A program made the translations under genes and the position numbers. DNA of 64,000 bases from JBEKCD01 sp050015055 (GTDB lineage Archaea; Thermoproteota; Bathyarchaeia; Bathyarchaeales; Bathycorpusculaceae), in NCBI GenBank assembly GCA_050015055.1, contig JBEKCD010000005.1, forward strand, positions 191,115 through 255,114, read 5' to 3'. Shown piece by piece: positions 7,892-16,303 of the stretch. Below the pieces are notes generated by a model that saw only the letters and a list, made by a program, of their open reading frames with translations, made no database searches and was not told the DNA's origin. The first letter of the stretch is position 1. Every line of letters begins with the position of its first letter.

Positions 7892-8316
7892 ACCGCGTCG
7901 CTGTCGCGTTTAGTGAAATAGGAAACATCTGTGTATTCGCTGTACCCACACTTCTTGAACAGTGCTTTCGACGCCTTGTTGGGGCCCTCGATCAGGCTGC
8001 AGAAGATTCTGAGGCCATGGTTTCTGAGGGTTTTCTCAGACTCTTCAATCAAGGTCTTTGCCACACCTCGACGCCTGTAGTCGGGGTCAACAGCCAATCG
8101 GTTTATCCAGCCCTTTCGCATGTCACTGCTGAGAACTGCTGTTCCGACAAGGTGACGACCTTCGAATGCCCCGAGAAAGAAATCGGGGTTTGCGCTTATC
8201 TGAATTGCAATTGCTTGTCTGCTGTCTCTTCCTTCAGGCTTGAAGGGCAGATTTGCTCGAGACCAGAGACTGATGATTTCTTCGTAATCAGCTATTGTCA
8301 GCCTTCGAATTTCCAT
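7888..8316 (-). CDS. GNAT-family N-acetyltransferase
   Basis: The 142-residue protein shows the GNAT core: INRLAVDPDYRRRGVAKTLI carries the acetyl-CoA pyrophosphate-binding motif A (R/Q-x-x-G-x-G/A), and ASKALFKKCGYSEY is motif B. The N-terminus MEIRRLTIADYEEIISLWSR is typical of single-domain members. The substrate, protein or small molecule, is unknown. It is transcribed in the same direction as the upstream aminotransferase with a 13-base gap, so the two are probably one operon, which would fit an amino-acid or amine substrate. Confidence 0.85.
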   Translation of the reverse strand: MEIRRLTIADYEEIISLWSRANLPFKPEGRDSRQAIAIQISANPDFFLGAFEGRHLVGTAVLSSDMRKGWINRLAVDPDYRRRGVAKTLIEESEKTLRNHGLRIFCSLIEGPNKASKALFKKCGYSEYTDVSYFTKRDSDAV

Positions 8317-8329
8317 TCAGACACGGGAA

Positions 8330-9667
8330 CTACGTTTCTTTTCCAACTTCTTTCGTAACATCTTCAATAATGTCCAACGCGGAATCTACAAGATCTCTTG
8401 TGATGATTAGAGGCGGCGCAATTCTTATGGTCGAAGCTCCGCAACTGATAACGTTGATGCCACGTTTCCATGAGCGCATCATGATCTCGGTGACTTTCTG
8501 AGGGGCCGGCTTCTTGCTCTCTTTGTCTTCGACGATTTCCATGCCTATCATCAAGCCTTTACCTCTCACATCCCCGACGATTTCGCACTGCTCCTTCAGT
8601 TCCCCCAGCCTCTTCAGGATATATGCGCCCTGCTTGTTCGCGTTCTCAAGAAGCTTCTCTTCCTTCACAACGTCAATGACTGCGCTCGCGGCAACACATG
8701 ACAGGGGGTTACCGCCGAACGTGCTCGCGTGTGAACCTGGGACCCAGTCCATGATTTTTGCTTTGGCAATCGTTGCCCCCAGGGGCAGACCTGACGCTAA
8801 AGCCTTCGCGGCGCACACTATGTCGGGCTCGACTCCCCAGTGTTCGATTGCAAACCATTTTCCAGTCCTGCCCATGCCTGATTGTACTTCATCGTCGATG
8901 AGCAGCAGACCGTACTTGTCGGCCAGCTTCTTTATTCGCTGGAAGTACTCTGGAGGAGGCACGACGTATCCGCCTTCACCTTGAATGGACTCGAAGAGTA
9001 TGGCCGCAGTGTCTTCGGGAGGTACGTACTTCTGCAGGACTTGCTCATCAATGAAGTCCACGCACCAGTAGTGACAATCAGGATAAGTTAGCTTGTACGC
9101 GCAACGGTAACAGTACGCGTAGGGCACGTGAGTTACGCCTGGCATAAGCGGGAAAAAGTAACGCTTCTGAGTCGGCTTGCTTGCCGTGAAGGACAATGCT
9201 CCTATCGTCCTTCCGTGAAAGGCGCCTGTAAACCCGATAAACAATTGTCTTCGGCTATGCCACTTCGCAAGCTTAACGGCTGCTTCAATCGCCTCGGCGC
9301 CGCTGTTGCCAAAGTAAACTTTCTTCTCAGGACCCCCAGGCGTGATCTGGGCAAGTTTCTCCGCGAGGTCAACGACTTCTCGGTAGAAGAAGTCCGTGTT
9401 CGAATAGTGCAGGAAACGGTCACACTGGTTCTTTATGGCCGCAACGACCTTGGGATGATTGTGACCCACAGCCAGGCACACCAAGCCCGAGTTGAAGTCT
9501 ATGAACTCGTTTCCATCAACATCTTTCACGATACAGCCCTTGCCGGATTCCACGACAAGAGGATAAAACCTGCCGTACGAAGGCGAAATGAACTCCTCGT
9601 CTTTCTTGACAAGGTCTCTCGCCTTCGGACCGGGGGGAGTAACAACTATCTTGGGGTAATCGGCCAT
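8330..9667 (-). CDS. Class III PLP aminotransferase (or amino-acid racemase of that fold)
   Basis: This 445-residue fold-type I PLP enzyme has FGNSGAEAIEAAVKLAK (phosphate-binding loop), GFTGAFHGRTIGALS, LLIDDEVQSGMGRTG (the Asp contacting the pyridine nitrogen) and AAKALASGLPLGATIAK with the Schiff-base lysine. It belongs to the ornithine/4-aminobutyrate aminotransferase branch. In Pyrococcus, close homologues are amino-acid racemases or an ornithine aminotransferase, so transaminase versus racemase cannot be decided here. Several cysteines in YCYRCAYKLTYPDCHYWC are unusual for the family. It has its own promoter and is followed by the GNAT. Confidence 0.88.
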   Translation of the reverse strand: MADYPKIVVTPPGPKARDLVKKDEEFISPSYGRFYPLVVESGKGCIVKDVDGNEFIDFNSGLVCLAVGHNHPKVVAAIKNQCDRFLHYSNTDFFYREVVDLAEKLAQITPGGPEKKVYFGNSGAEAIEAAVKLAKWHSRRQLFIGFTGAFHGRTIGALSFTASKPTQKRYFFPLMPGVTHVPYAYCYRCAYKLTYPDCHYWCVDFIDEQVLQKYVPPEDTAAILFESIQGEGGYVVPPPEYFQRIKKLADKYGLLLIDDEVQSGMGRTGKWFAIEHWGVEPDIVCAAKALASGLPLGATIAKAKIMDWVPGSHASTFGGNPLSCVAASAVIDVVKEEKLLENANKQGAYILKRLGELKEQCEIVGDVRGKGLMIGMEIVEDKESKKPAPQKVTEIMMRSWKRGINVISCGASTIRIAPPLIITRDLVDSALDIIEDVTKEVGKET

Positions 9668-9707
9668 CGCACAACACCAGCTTGGAACTAAACGATTAGA
9701 AAAGAGG

Positions 9708-9717
9708 TTTTATATAG
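9708..9717 (-). promoter_or_regulatory. TATA box of the aminotransferase gene
   Basis: The minus strand reads CTATATAAAA about 41 bases upstream of the ATG at 9667, an excellent archaeal TATA box that implies a short leader of around 15 bases. Confidence 0.6.
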
Positions 9718-10120
9718 CTATCGATACTCCCGCTACGAAAAGAAACGTTGGGAGTCAACAGCTAACACTGACTTTGGTTAGTTACGGTTTGATAACCATA
9801 GAAAAAGTTTGTTCACTGTCAGTTGTCTAGGAAGGCGATTGTTCTAGGGTTCCAGGATAGGCTAAGACCCACTGTTTTCCCCTGTAATTATCGCAGACAG
9901 TCGGCCCAAGAATTGCCGCAACAATAAGAAGGAGAACTCCCAGATTATTCTAGTTTTGCAACGGCCCGTTGTAAACGGTAGAAATATAGGCGCGGTTTGC
10001 CAAGTAATGCTTAGTGAAAGGGATAGAAACGGAGAAGGCAAATAGAACAAGATGCCTTCGGAAGAAACAGACAGGAACAAGCACACCTAGTGCATCAGCA
10101 TATGGGAGAGAGAGTTTGCC
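9718..10120. promoter_or_regulatory. Long upstream region of the solute-binding protein gene
   Basis: The roughly 400 bases between the divergent aminotransferase and solute-binding genes hold no convincing gene. A ribosome-binding-like GGGAGAGAGAG lies about ten bases before the ATG at 10121. Reading frames here lack good starts. A long regulated leader or several promoters are possible, but I see no distinct operator. Confidence 0.4.
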
Positions 10121-12538
10121 ATGAGGATTCTGGCGATAACCGTGTGCTTTGTCCTTCTTGTAATATTGGTGGCGCCGATTTCAACTGTTGACGCAAGAAT
10201 TCCCGCAGTTATGAACGTTATCCAATACAGATATTTCGCGAGTCAAGACTCTCTGTTCACAGCTTTGCTGACACCAGACAGTGTTGGCGGCGTTGACGTT
10301 ATGGGCTGGCCCTTGACGAAGGCAGAATATCAAACAGCAATAAACAACTCTGAAATTGTTGTGGAACCGTTGCCCGAAGCAAGCGAATTCGAACTGGGCT
10401 TCAACTGCAACTGGACTAGTGTGGCGCATCCCAATGGTAGAAGCGCCATGAACTACACTGACTTCAGACAGGCAATGGCGTGCCTAGTCGACAAGAACGG
10501 CGTCATAGCGGGGCCTACCCTTCAGGGCTTCGCTACTAGAGATGACACCCAGATTCCAAGGCCGCTCATGGACAGCTATTGCAACCTGAATGATTGTTAT
10601 CCAAACTACCCGTGGGAATTCGACACCAGCGGTGTTCCACATAAGGCTCTAACCATCCTGTGGAACGATGGCTGGTACAGCCACGCGATGTTTCCAACGC
10701 TGGACAACTTGTTCGGAAACTATTCAACCGGACTCTTGGTGGCCAATACAACCACGGGTGTCGTCTATCCTACTGGGAACATTGTGATAAACGGAGTCCT
10801 CCAACCCGCGGGCGTAGATCCCAACGGCCAATTATACGGATCTGACACTTATATCAATCCAAGGGCAGGACAGCTTGTCGAAACACTACGAGGATATGTC
10901 CGAAGCAACGATGCGCGAAAAGACCTGGGTGACATGTTCTGTAGGATGCTGGCAAAAATGGGCATACCCTATGCCGAGTACTATTCTGGGACTATTCTGC
11001 ATCCGATTTGGAGGCCCGACCCCAATCAGTACGACTTCTTTACCCTGGGCTACAGCATGGGCTCGCCGCCAAACTGGTGGCACAGCATGTTTACGCCTGC
11101 AGGCATCTACGACCTCGGTCCGAATGTCTACATGGTTGACGACGCAAACATGACCCACTATGCGGACGCGTGCTTTACGGACCCGAACCAAACCCAGTTC
11201 ATGAGCGATCTCATGCAAGTCCAGGACATATTGGTTCAAGAGTGCTACCTGGTCAGTGTCTACAGCCCAGCGATCTACTGCGCCTACAAAACCGGCCTCT
11301 TAGGCCAGATTGATGAACTTGGCTACGGTACACAAGGCACAGGCCAACTCATGAACTGGATAACGCTGAACTCGAGGAAGACCAACACAATCGTGTACAA
11401 TGGCACTCCAGCAGGCACACCTGACAGTAACATCATCTACTACGGTGAATACAACCCACCAGACATGTTGAACCCAATCTTCAGCGACGAACTCTTCGGC
11501 TTCCAAGTCCTAGACGAAATCTTCACCTATCCATTTGCAAGCAATCCGTATAACGACATTGCCCCAGGTAGCGCAATCACAGGCTTTCCAAGCGGAAGTG
11601 ACTTGCCATGGATGGCCTGTTCGTGGAAGACCGAACCCATCAACGATCCGACGAACGCGTCTAAACCGCAGTGGACAAACGTGACCGTCTGGTTCAGACA
11701 CGACATAACATGGCAGGACGGCGCACCATTCACAGTAGCTGACATTAACTACACAATATATGAAAACGCACTCTACGGCGACTCATGGGACAACTACAAT
11801 ATGATGCTCTGCGTTAACGCTTCAAACGGTTACGGACCATACTTCACACAGTGGGATCCATGGACCTGCTCAATCCTAGTAACTGACCCGAGCTGGCTAA
11901 GCCTATACACGCCATTCTACGAAATCATCCCACAACACCTTTACCAATACATAGTGCCCAACAACATCACAACCGCTGAAACAGGCACAGCCACAGATGG
12001 TCTCCACGGATTATGGCCAGGACAAGCCGCAGTATCAGGCAACGTCCTGCCTGGAGCACCCTTCACCCTATCGCAACTGCAGAACGACCCTGAAACCACT
12101 CTGGTCGGAACAGGCCCATTCACGTACCGAGTAGGCAGCATCTTTACAGGATTTCAACCAGGCAACGGAATAACCCTTGACGCATACGCTGAGTTCTTCA
12201 TGTCTATTGCACCCGGCGCCATTGCCTTCAAGTACACATGGTTAAACACCAGCGCAAGCGCACAGCCGTCAGGCGGATACTACAAGGTAGGCCTATCCGA
12301 CCTAGTGTACCTAGCTAATGCCTACGGAACAAATGGTACGCCACCATCAACAGTATCAATCAACAGCACCCCAGGAACAACACATACCTGGAATCCAGCA
12401 GCTGACATAGCAGCACCATCAGGCGTCGTCGGACTATCTGATCTGACTACGCTAGCCCTGCACTATGGTTGGTATTATGGCAACTACAGCTACGACGCAC
12501 CATACCTACCATCCGAAGTAGCAAACGGCGGACCATAA
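10121..12538 (+). CDS. Secreted family 5 solute-binding protein with dockerin-like C-terminus
   Basis: The 805-residue protein starts with a signal peptide (hydrophobic ITVCFVLLVILVAPI, cleavage probably after VDA). The rest is extracellular and rich in N-x-S/T sequons. WQDGAPFTVADINYTIYENA near residue 535 and NPPDMLNPIF near 448 are typical of the N-lobe of peptide/nickel-type binding proteins, but they follow a segment (residues 60-130, VDVMGWPLTKAEYQ) that normally comes after it. Residues 718-737 and 759-783 (VGLSDLVYLANAYG, VVGLSDLTTLALHYG) resemble paired dockerin or EF-hand-like repeats. No permease or ATPase gene is adjacent. It probably binds peptides or oligosaccharides at the cell surface. 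Confidence 0.8.
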   Translation: MRILAITVCFVLLVILVAPISTVDARIPAVMNVIQYRYFASQDSLFTALLTPDSVGGVDVMGWPLTKAEYQTAINNSEIVVEPLPEASEFELGFNCNWTSVAHPNGRSAMNYTDFRQAMACLVDKNGVIAGPTLQGFATRDDTQIPRPLMDSYCNLNDCYPNYPWEFDTSGVPHKALTILWNDGWYSHAMFPTLDNLFGNYSTGLLVANTTTGVVYPTGNIVINGVLQPAGVDPNGQLYGSDTYINPRAGQLVETLRGYVRSNDARKDLGDMFCRMLAKMGIPYAEYYSGTILHPIWRPDPNQYDFFTLGYSMGSPPNWWHSMFTPAGIYDLGPNVYMVDDANMTHYADACFTDPNQTQFMSDLMQVQDILVQECYLVSVYSPAIYCAYKTGLLGQIDELGYGTQGTGQLMNWITLNSRKTNTIVYNGTPAGTPDSNIIYYGEYNPPDMLNPIFSDELFGFQVLDEIFTYPFASNPYNDIAPGSAITGFPSGSDLPWMACSWKTEPINDPTNASKPQWTNVTVWFRHDITWQDGAPFTVADINYTIYENALYGDSWDNYNMMLCVNASNGYGPYFTQWDPWTCSILVTDPSWLSLYTPFYEIIPQHLYQYIVPNNITTAETGTATDGLHGLWPGQAAVSGNVLPGAPFTLSQLQNDPETTLVGTGPFTYRVGSIFTGFQPGNGITLDAYAEFFMSIAPGAIAFKYTWLNTSASAQPSGGYYKVGLSDLVYLANAYGTNGTPPSTVSINSTPGTTHTWNPAADIAAPSGVVGLSDLTTLALHYGWYYGNYSYDAPYLPSEVANGGP

Positions 12539-12559
12539 ACCCCCGAGAACACGCACACC

Positions 12560-12566
12560 TTTTTTT
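12560..12566 (+). terminator. Poly-T terminator after the solute-binding protein gene
   Basis: Seven consecutive T residues lie about 22 bases past the stop codon, matching the oligo-T signal of archaeal RNA polymerase termination. No strong hairpin precedes it. Confidence 0.45.
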
Positions 12567-12841
12567 GCGTTTCTCCTGAGACTCAGTTCTCCGTTAATCC
12601 CTAGGCATTTTCCTCGCCTTCAAGTCCCTCATGACATTATTACCCAATGCTGTCCGCACCAAGGCACGCTACTCTTTGCGAACACTTGCGCGCATGAGTG
12701 TTCTTTGGCCTGAAATATTCGCTATTCTTCTTATGGAGTTTGGAAGGTAGTTCAGGTTCCAAGCGTGCTCTTGCCTTCTGTGAAAAGTAGCTCTCTCCAG
12801 AAACATGAAGGCGGAACTGAAACGCGCGCACGTAAGGTCTG
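12567..12841. other. Intergenic region between convergent genes
   Basis: These roughly 275 bases separate the stops of the solute-binding protein gene and alba. A minus-strand frame is open in part of it but has poor composition and no ribosome-binding site. GCGCGC cores occur near 12690 and 12822. Nothing else stands out. Confidence 0.4.
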
Positions 12842-13204
12842 TTACTGTTTGATTATCGATATTTCAATAGCTGAAACCTTTGCCTTCTGGCCCTGCTCCC
12901 TGTCGACTTCCTCAGTGGACAGGTTTATGCCTTCCAGTTCCACGCCTTTTGCAAACGAGCGCCTCAGCACTTCAACCGTGTCAACGGCTCTCGGAATCGC
13001 GCGCCCCCTGGCTTTGACAACAATCTTCTTTGAACCAGAGTTAAGGTGCGTCAAGCAGGCAAGCACGTAGCTCATCACTGGCTTGTTTCCGACGAACACG
13101 ACGCTTCCGGCGGGGCCCAGAGGGTTGTTCTGTGGCGTAGTTGGCGGGCTTTTTGCTTTCTCGTTTCTCTCCGTATTGTTGGGCTCTTGTTCCGTCATTT
13201 TCAA
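12842..13204 (-). CDS. albA: Chromatin/RNA-binding protein Alba
   Basis: Residues 33-118 match Alba: VVFVGNKPVMSYVLACLTHL, then KKIVVKARGRAIPRAVDTVE with the RG-containing nucleic-acid binding surface. Alba dimers coat DNA and bind RNA in archaea, and affinity is often controlled by lysine acetylation (in this sequence a candidate is the lysine in VGNKPV). A 32-residue low-complexity N-terminal tail rich in Asn, Glu and Pro precedes the domain and is longer than usual. The gene follows porB in the same direction with a 64-base gap. Confidence 0.9.
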   Translation of the reverse strand: MKMTEQEPNNTERNEKAKSPPTTPQNNPLGPAGSVVFVGNKPVMSYVLACLTHLNSGSKKIVVKARGRAIPRAVDTVEVLRRSFAKGVELEGINLSTEEVDREQGQKAKVSAIEISIIKQ

Positions 13205-13268
13205 TCACTCTTCTTCAGTTGATTATCAGTGGTTTGTATCGTAAGGCAGTCTTATCATGGATCTTGCC

Positions 13269-14195
13269 TTATATCGTTCCGTACAGAGCCGGATCAGACA
13301 CACAGTTTGAGGTGAGCTTACGGTAGTTCTCCCAGTCTTCGTCAATCCACTTCTGGATCTTTCCAAAGTCATCCTCGACTAGACCGCGGAAGCGGCCCTG
13401 CGTGGCAAAGTATTCCTTGATGGGTTTGCGCTTGGACTTGTCGACGAGGCGGTCGCTTGGAGAGTTGAGCCTGAACTTCCCGTCTTCAATCTCGTAAAGA
13501 ACCCACATGCCAGTCTGCACCGCAAGTCGGCCCATTTCAACGGTTTTGCTTGTGTCGTACCGCCATCCAGTTGGACAAGGCGCGAGAAGATGAATGTACT
13601 TCGTGCCCTTGATGTCCCTGGCCTTTCTCAGCTTGCTCACAAAGTCCATCGGATAGGATGTGCAGGCCGTGGCAACGTAGGGTATTCTGTGTGCGGCCAT
13701 GATTAAGGGCATGTCTTTCTTTCGTTCCTTCTTGCCAAATGGTGTCGTGGTTGTCCATGCGCCGTACGGTGTTGCTCCGCTGCGCTGCATCCCGGTGTTG
13801 CCGTAAGCTTCGTTGTCGTAGCAGATGTATATGAAGTTGGTTTCTCTTTCAGCCGCTCCGGATAGTGCTTGAATTCCAATGTCGGCTGTGCCGCCGTCTC
13901 CTGCCCAGCCGACGACTGTTATATCCTCAAGTTTTCTAATGCGGAGGGCTGCAGCGATTCCGGATGCCGCGGCGCCTGTGGCCTCGAACAGGATGTTCAG
14001 AAGGGGAACGGCGGACGAAGTGTAGGGATATGGCCCCTGTATCACAGTTGTGCAGCACGCGGGTACGACCAGGATTATCTTGTTCCCCAACGCTTTGAAA
14101 AGCAGTCGAAGGGAAATGGCCGGACCGCAGCCCGCGCAGGCAGCGTGCCCCTTGAGCAGGTATTCTTCCCTCGGAAGTTCTTTCACGGTCACCAT
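13269..14195 (-). CDS. porB: Pyruvate:ferredoxin oxidoreductase beta subunit
   Basis: This is the TPP-binding subunit: HAACAGCGPAISLRLLFKAL at the N-terminus, VGWAGDGGTADIGIQALSGA (GDG-x27-N TPP motif) with ICYDNEAYGNTGMQRSG, and HLLAPCPTGWRYD as in pyruvate-type enzymes. Conserved cysteines for the proximal Fe-S cluster are present. The reaction is pyruvate + CoA + oxidised ferredoxin to acetyl-CoA + CO2, reversible for autotrophic carbon fixation. The start at MVTVKELPREEYLL is chosen; a GTG at 14204 overlapping the porA stop is equally possible. Last gene of porGDAB. Confidence 0.92.
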   Translation of the reverse strand: MVTVKELPREEYLLKGHAACAGCGPAISLRLLFKALGNKIILVVPACCTTVIQGPYPYTSSAVPLLNILFEATGAAASGIAAALRIRKLEDITVVGWAGDGGTADIGIQALSGAAERETNFIYICYDNEAYGNTGMQRSGATPYGAWTTTTPFGKKERKKDMPLIMAAHRIPYVATACTSYPMDFVSKLRKARDIKGTKYIHLLAPCPTGWRYDTSKTVEMGRLAVQTGMWVLYEIEDGKFRLNSPSDRLVDKSKRKPIKEYFATQGRFRGLVEDDFGKIQKWIDEDWENYRKLTSNCVSDPALYGTI

Positions 14196-14200
14196 CTTGT

Positions 14201-15379
14201 TCACTCTCTTAGGTCGACCCATTCGGTTTCTTTTTCCACCTTGCCGTCCTTCATCGACTTCAGCGATTTCTTGGCTATCTTTTCAATCGTTTCAGAGGTT
14301 ACGTCTCTTCCTCCCAGCCCAGCGATGAAGCCTGCGACCAGAGGGCGGTCTTTCTGGTTGGATAGGGAGGCTTTGGTTTCTGAGGCCAGGAACCCTTCCA
14401 TGCCGAAGGAGATGTGGCGGTCTATCGTTGCAAGCATGTGGGTGTTTTCTGCAAGCTTCATTATTTCTTCTACTGGGAACGGGCGGTACACGCGGACCCT
14501 TGCTGACCCGACCTTTAGTCCGTCCTTGCGCAGCTTGTCCACGGCCAGTTTGGCTTCGCTTCCGATGGTTCCCATCGTGAGCATTATCAGGTCTGCGTCC
14601 TCACACTTGTATTTCTCAACGAGGCCTCCGTACTCGGAGCCGAAGCGTTTTCCATACTCTTTGTCGATTTGTGGAATCAGTTTCTTCGCGTTGTCCATCG
14701 CTTCCTGAATCATGTAACGGAACTCCATGTACCATTCAGGCGAGACCAAGTTTGCGTGGGAGCAGGGATGGTCAACGTCTAAGGTCCAACCGGACTTGTA
14801 AGGTGGCAGGTAAGCATCGATTTTTTCTTGATCCGGAATCTTTGCAGGGGTGTAAGTGTGTGATAGAATGAAGCCTTCAAGGCACACCATGGCGGGGAGA
14901 AACACGTGCTCATCCTCACAGAGTTTGTAGGCTTGAATTATCGTGTCGAAAACTTCTTGGTTGTCAGCACAGTAGAACTGGATCCAACCCGTGTCACGCT
15001 GAGAAAGCGAATCGCTCAAGTCGGGCCATATGCTCCAAGGCGCCCCCATGGCACGGTTGACAACGGGCATCACTATCGGCAGGCGTGAGCCAGACGCCCA
15101 GTGCAAAGCCTCGTGCATAAGAGCCAAACCGTGCGCAGACGTAGCCGTGAACGTTCTGACCCCAGTTGCAGCGGCGCCTATACAAGCCACCATCGCGCTG
15201 TGTTCCGATTCCACACGGATGTACTCCGCGTCCATCTCATGGTTTTCAACAAACTCGGCGATCTTCTCAACTATAGTTGTTTGAGGAGTAATCGGGTAGG
15301 CCGCAACAACTTTGACCCGCGCTGCTCTTGCCGCATAGCCGGCGAGGTGGTTAGCCGTGTCGATGATCGTTTGCCCCAT
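14201..15379 (-). CDS. porA: Pyruvate:ferredoxin oxidoreductase alpha subunit
   Basis: The 392-residue alpha subunit shows VVAAYPITPQTTIVEKIAEF at the N-terminus, VESEHSAMVACIGAAATGVR and TFTATSAHGLALMHEALHWA, all standard for the pyrimidine-binding half of 2-oxoacid:ferredoxin oxidoreductases, and a C-terminal domain with GLKVGSARVRVYRPFP. The arrangement gamma-delta-alpha-beta as separate genes is typical of archaeal pyruvate synthase. The ATG directly abuts the stop of porD. It acts in the cytoplasm as part of the (alpha beta gamma delta) complex. Confidence 0.93.
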   Translation of the reverse strand: MGQTIIDTANHLAGYAARAARVKVVAAYPITPQTTIVEKIAEFVENHEMDAEYIRVESEHSAMVACIGAAATGVRTFTATSAHGLALMHEALHWASGSRLPIVMPVVNRAMGAPWSIWPDLSDSLSQRDTGWIQFYCADNQEVFDTIIQAYKLCEDEHVFLPAMVCLEGFILSHTYTPAKIPDQEKIDAYLPPYKSGWTLDVDHPCSHANLVSPEWYMEFRYMIQEAMDNAKKLIPQIDKEYGKRFGSEYGGLVEKYKCEDADLIMLTMGTIGSEAKLAVDKLRKDGLKVGSARVRVYRPFPVEEIMKLAENTHMLATIDRHISFGMEGFLASETKASLSNQKDRPLVAGFIAGLGGRDVTSETIEKIAKKSLKSMKDGKVEKETEWVDLRE

Positions 15380-15664
15380 CTACTCTTCCTCCCTCTTCAT
15401 AGTTATCGCCTTTGTCGGACACTCGTTAGCGCATATTCCGCAGCCTTTGCAGTAGTCATAATCGATCTTTGGAGAGTCATCTTTCTCTCTTGTTATAGCT
15501 GCGTCTGGGCAGTAGACCCAACACAGAGTGCACTTTGTGCATTTAGAGTAGTTAATTTCAGGTCCGAAAGTTCTCCAGGACCCTGTTTTTCCCATGCTTC
15601 CGACAGTTGGACAGGAAAGCGGGGTGATTGGAAGGTCTTTACGTTTCTTCGGAACTGCAGTCAT
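15380..15664 (-). CDS. porD: Pyruvate:ferredoxin oxidoreductase delta subunit (2[4Fe-4S])
   Basis: The protein has two ferredoxin cluster motifs, CTKCTLCWVYCPDAAI and CKGCGICANECPTKAI, each C-x2-C-x2-C-x3-C-P. It relays electrons from the TPP site to external ferredoxin. The ATG at 15664 overlaps the stop of porG as TGATG, a coupling junction also used elsewhere in this window. The N-terminal GSWRTFGPEINYSKC is typical of PorD. Confidence 0.93.
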   Translation of the reverse strand: MTAVPKKRKDLPITPLSCPTVGSMGKTGSWRTFGPEINYSKCTKCTLCWVYCPDAAITREKDDSPKIDYDYCKGCGICANECPTKAITMKREEE

Positions 15665-16233
15665 CAAGCCTCACCATCCCACCACTTGGTCAGCCGTTCA
15701 TAGGCCAGTTCCGTTGCTTTCGAGTTCTTCTCCCCGGCAACGCCTGACCAGGTTTCTCTCACTGCTTTCAAAACACTCTCAAGTTTTACCTCGTGAGTAG
15801 CCTTGGCGAAAGCTCCAAGAATCGAGGTGTTAACGACAGGAAGGCCAGCTACGAGCAGGCCTAGCTCCAGGGCGATGCCGGTCGCGTCGACCGTGGCCAC
15901 CCGCCAACCTTTCAACCCGATTTCTTCAGGCTTCTTCTTGGTGTTGATGACAATGACCCCGTTCTTCTTCAAGCCTTCGGAAACGTCTACAACCTTGTAG
16001 ATGTAAGGGTCAAGCACTATCACGTAGTCAGGAGTGTAAACCTGACTGTGCACAAGCATGGGTTCATTGCTTATCCGGGCGAACGCTTTAACAGGAGCTC
16101 CTCGCCGCTCTGCTCCAAAGTACGGAAAAGCTTGGACGCATTTACCTTCGAAGAAAGCAGCGTGGGCCAGAACCTCAGCGGCAGTGACACTTCCTTGTCC
16201 ACCCCTACCGTGGATCCTTATTTCTTTAATCAC
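15664..16233 (-). CDS. porG: Pyruvate:ferredoxin oxidoreductase gamma subunit
   Basis: The gamma subunit begins VIKEIRIHGRGGQGSVTAAE (GRGGQG motif), followed by GKCVQAFPYFGAERRGAPVK, both diagnostic. The GTG at 16233 is chosen because AAGGGTGA sits just upstream and the length (189 residues) is then normal; the frame is open further but would overlap the upstream DUF2070 gene. It heads the porGDAB operon, either read from the DUF2070 promoter or from one within that gene's end. Confidence 0.9.
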   Translation of the reverse strand: MIKEIRIHGRGGQGSVTAAEVLAHAAFFEGKCVQAFPYFGAERRGAPVKAFARISNEPMLVHSQVYTPDYVIVLDPYIYKVVDVSEGLKKNGVIVINTKKKPEEIGLKGWRVATVDATGIALELGLLVAGLPVVNTSILGAFAKATHEVKLESVLKAVRETWSGVAGEKNSKATELAYERLTKWWDGEA

Positions 16234-16303
16234 TGCTTCACCCTTCCAGTCGGGAATCAGTTGGAAATTAAACATGGAAAACTTCAACCTTATTAGTGTT
16301 AGC

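Noticed and set aside
12640..12831. A 63-codon minus-strand frame downstream of alba
   Set aside because: No ribosome-binding site, biased composition without domain, and it lies in the terminator region of convergent genes.
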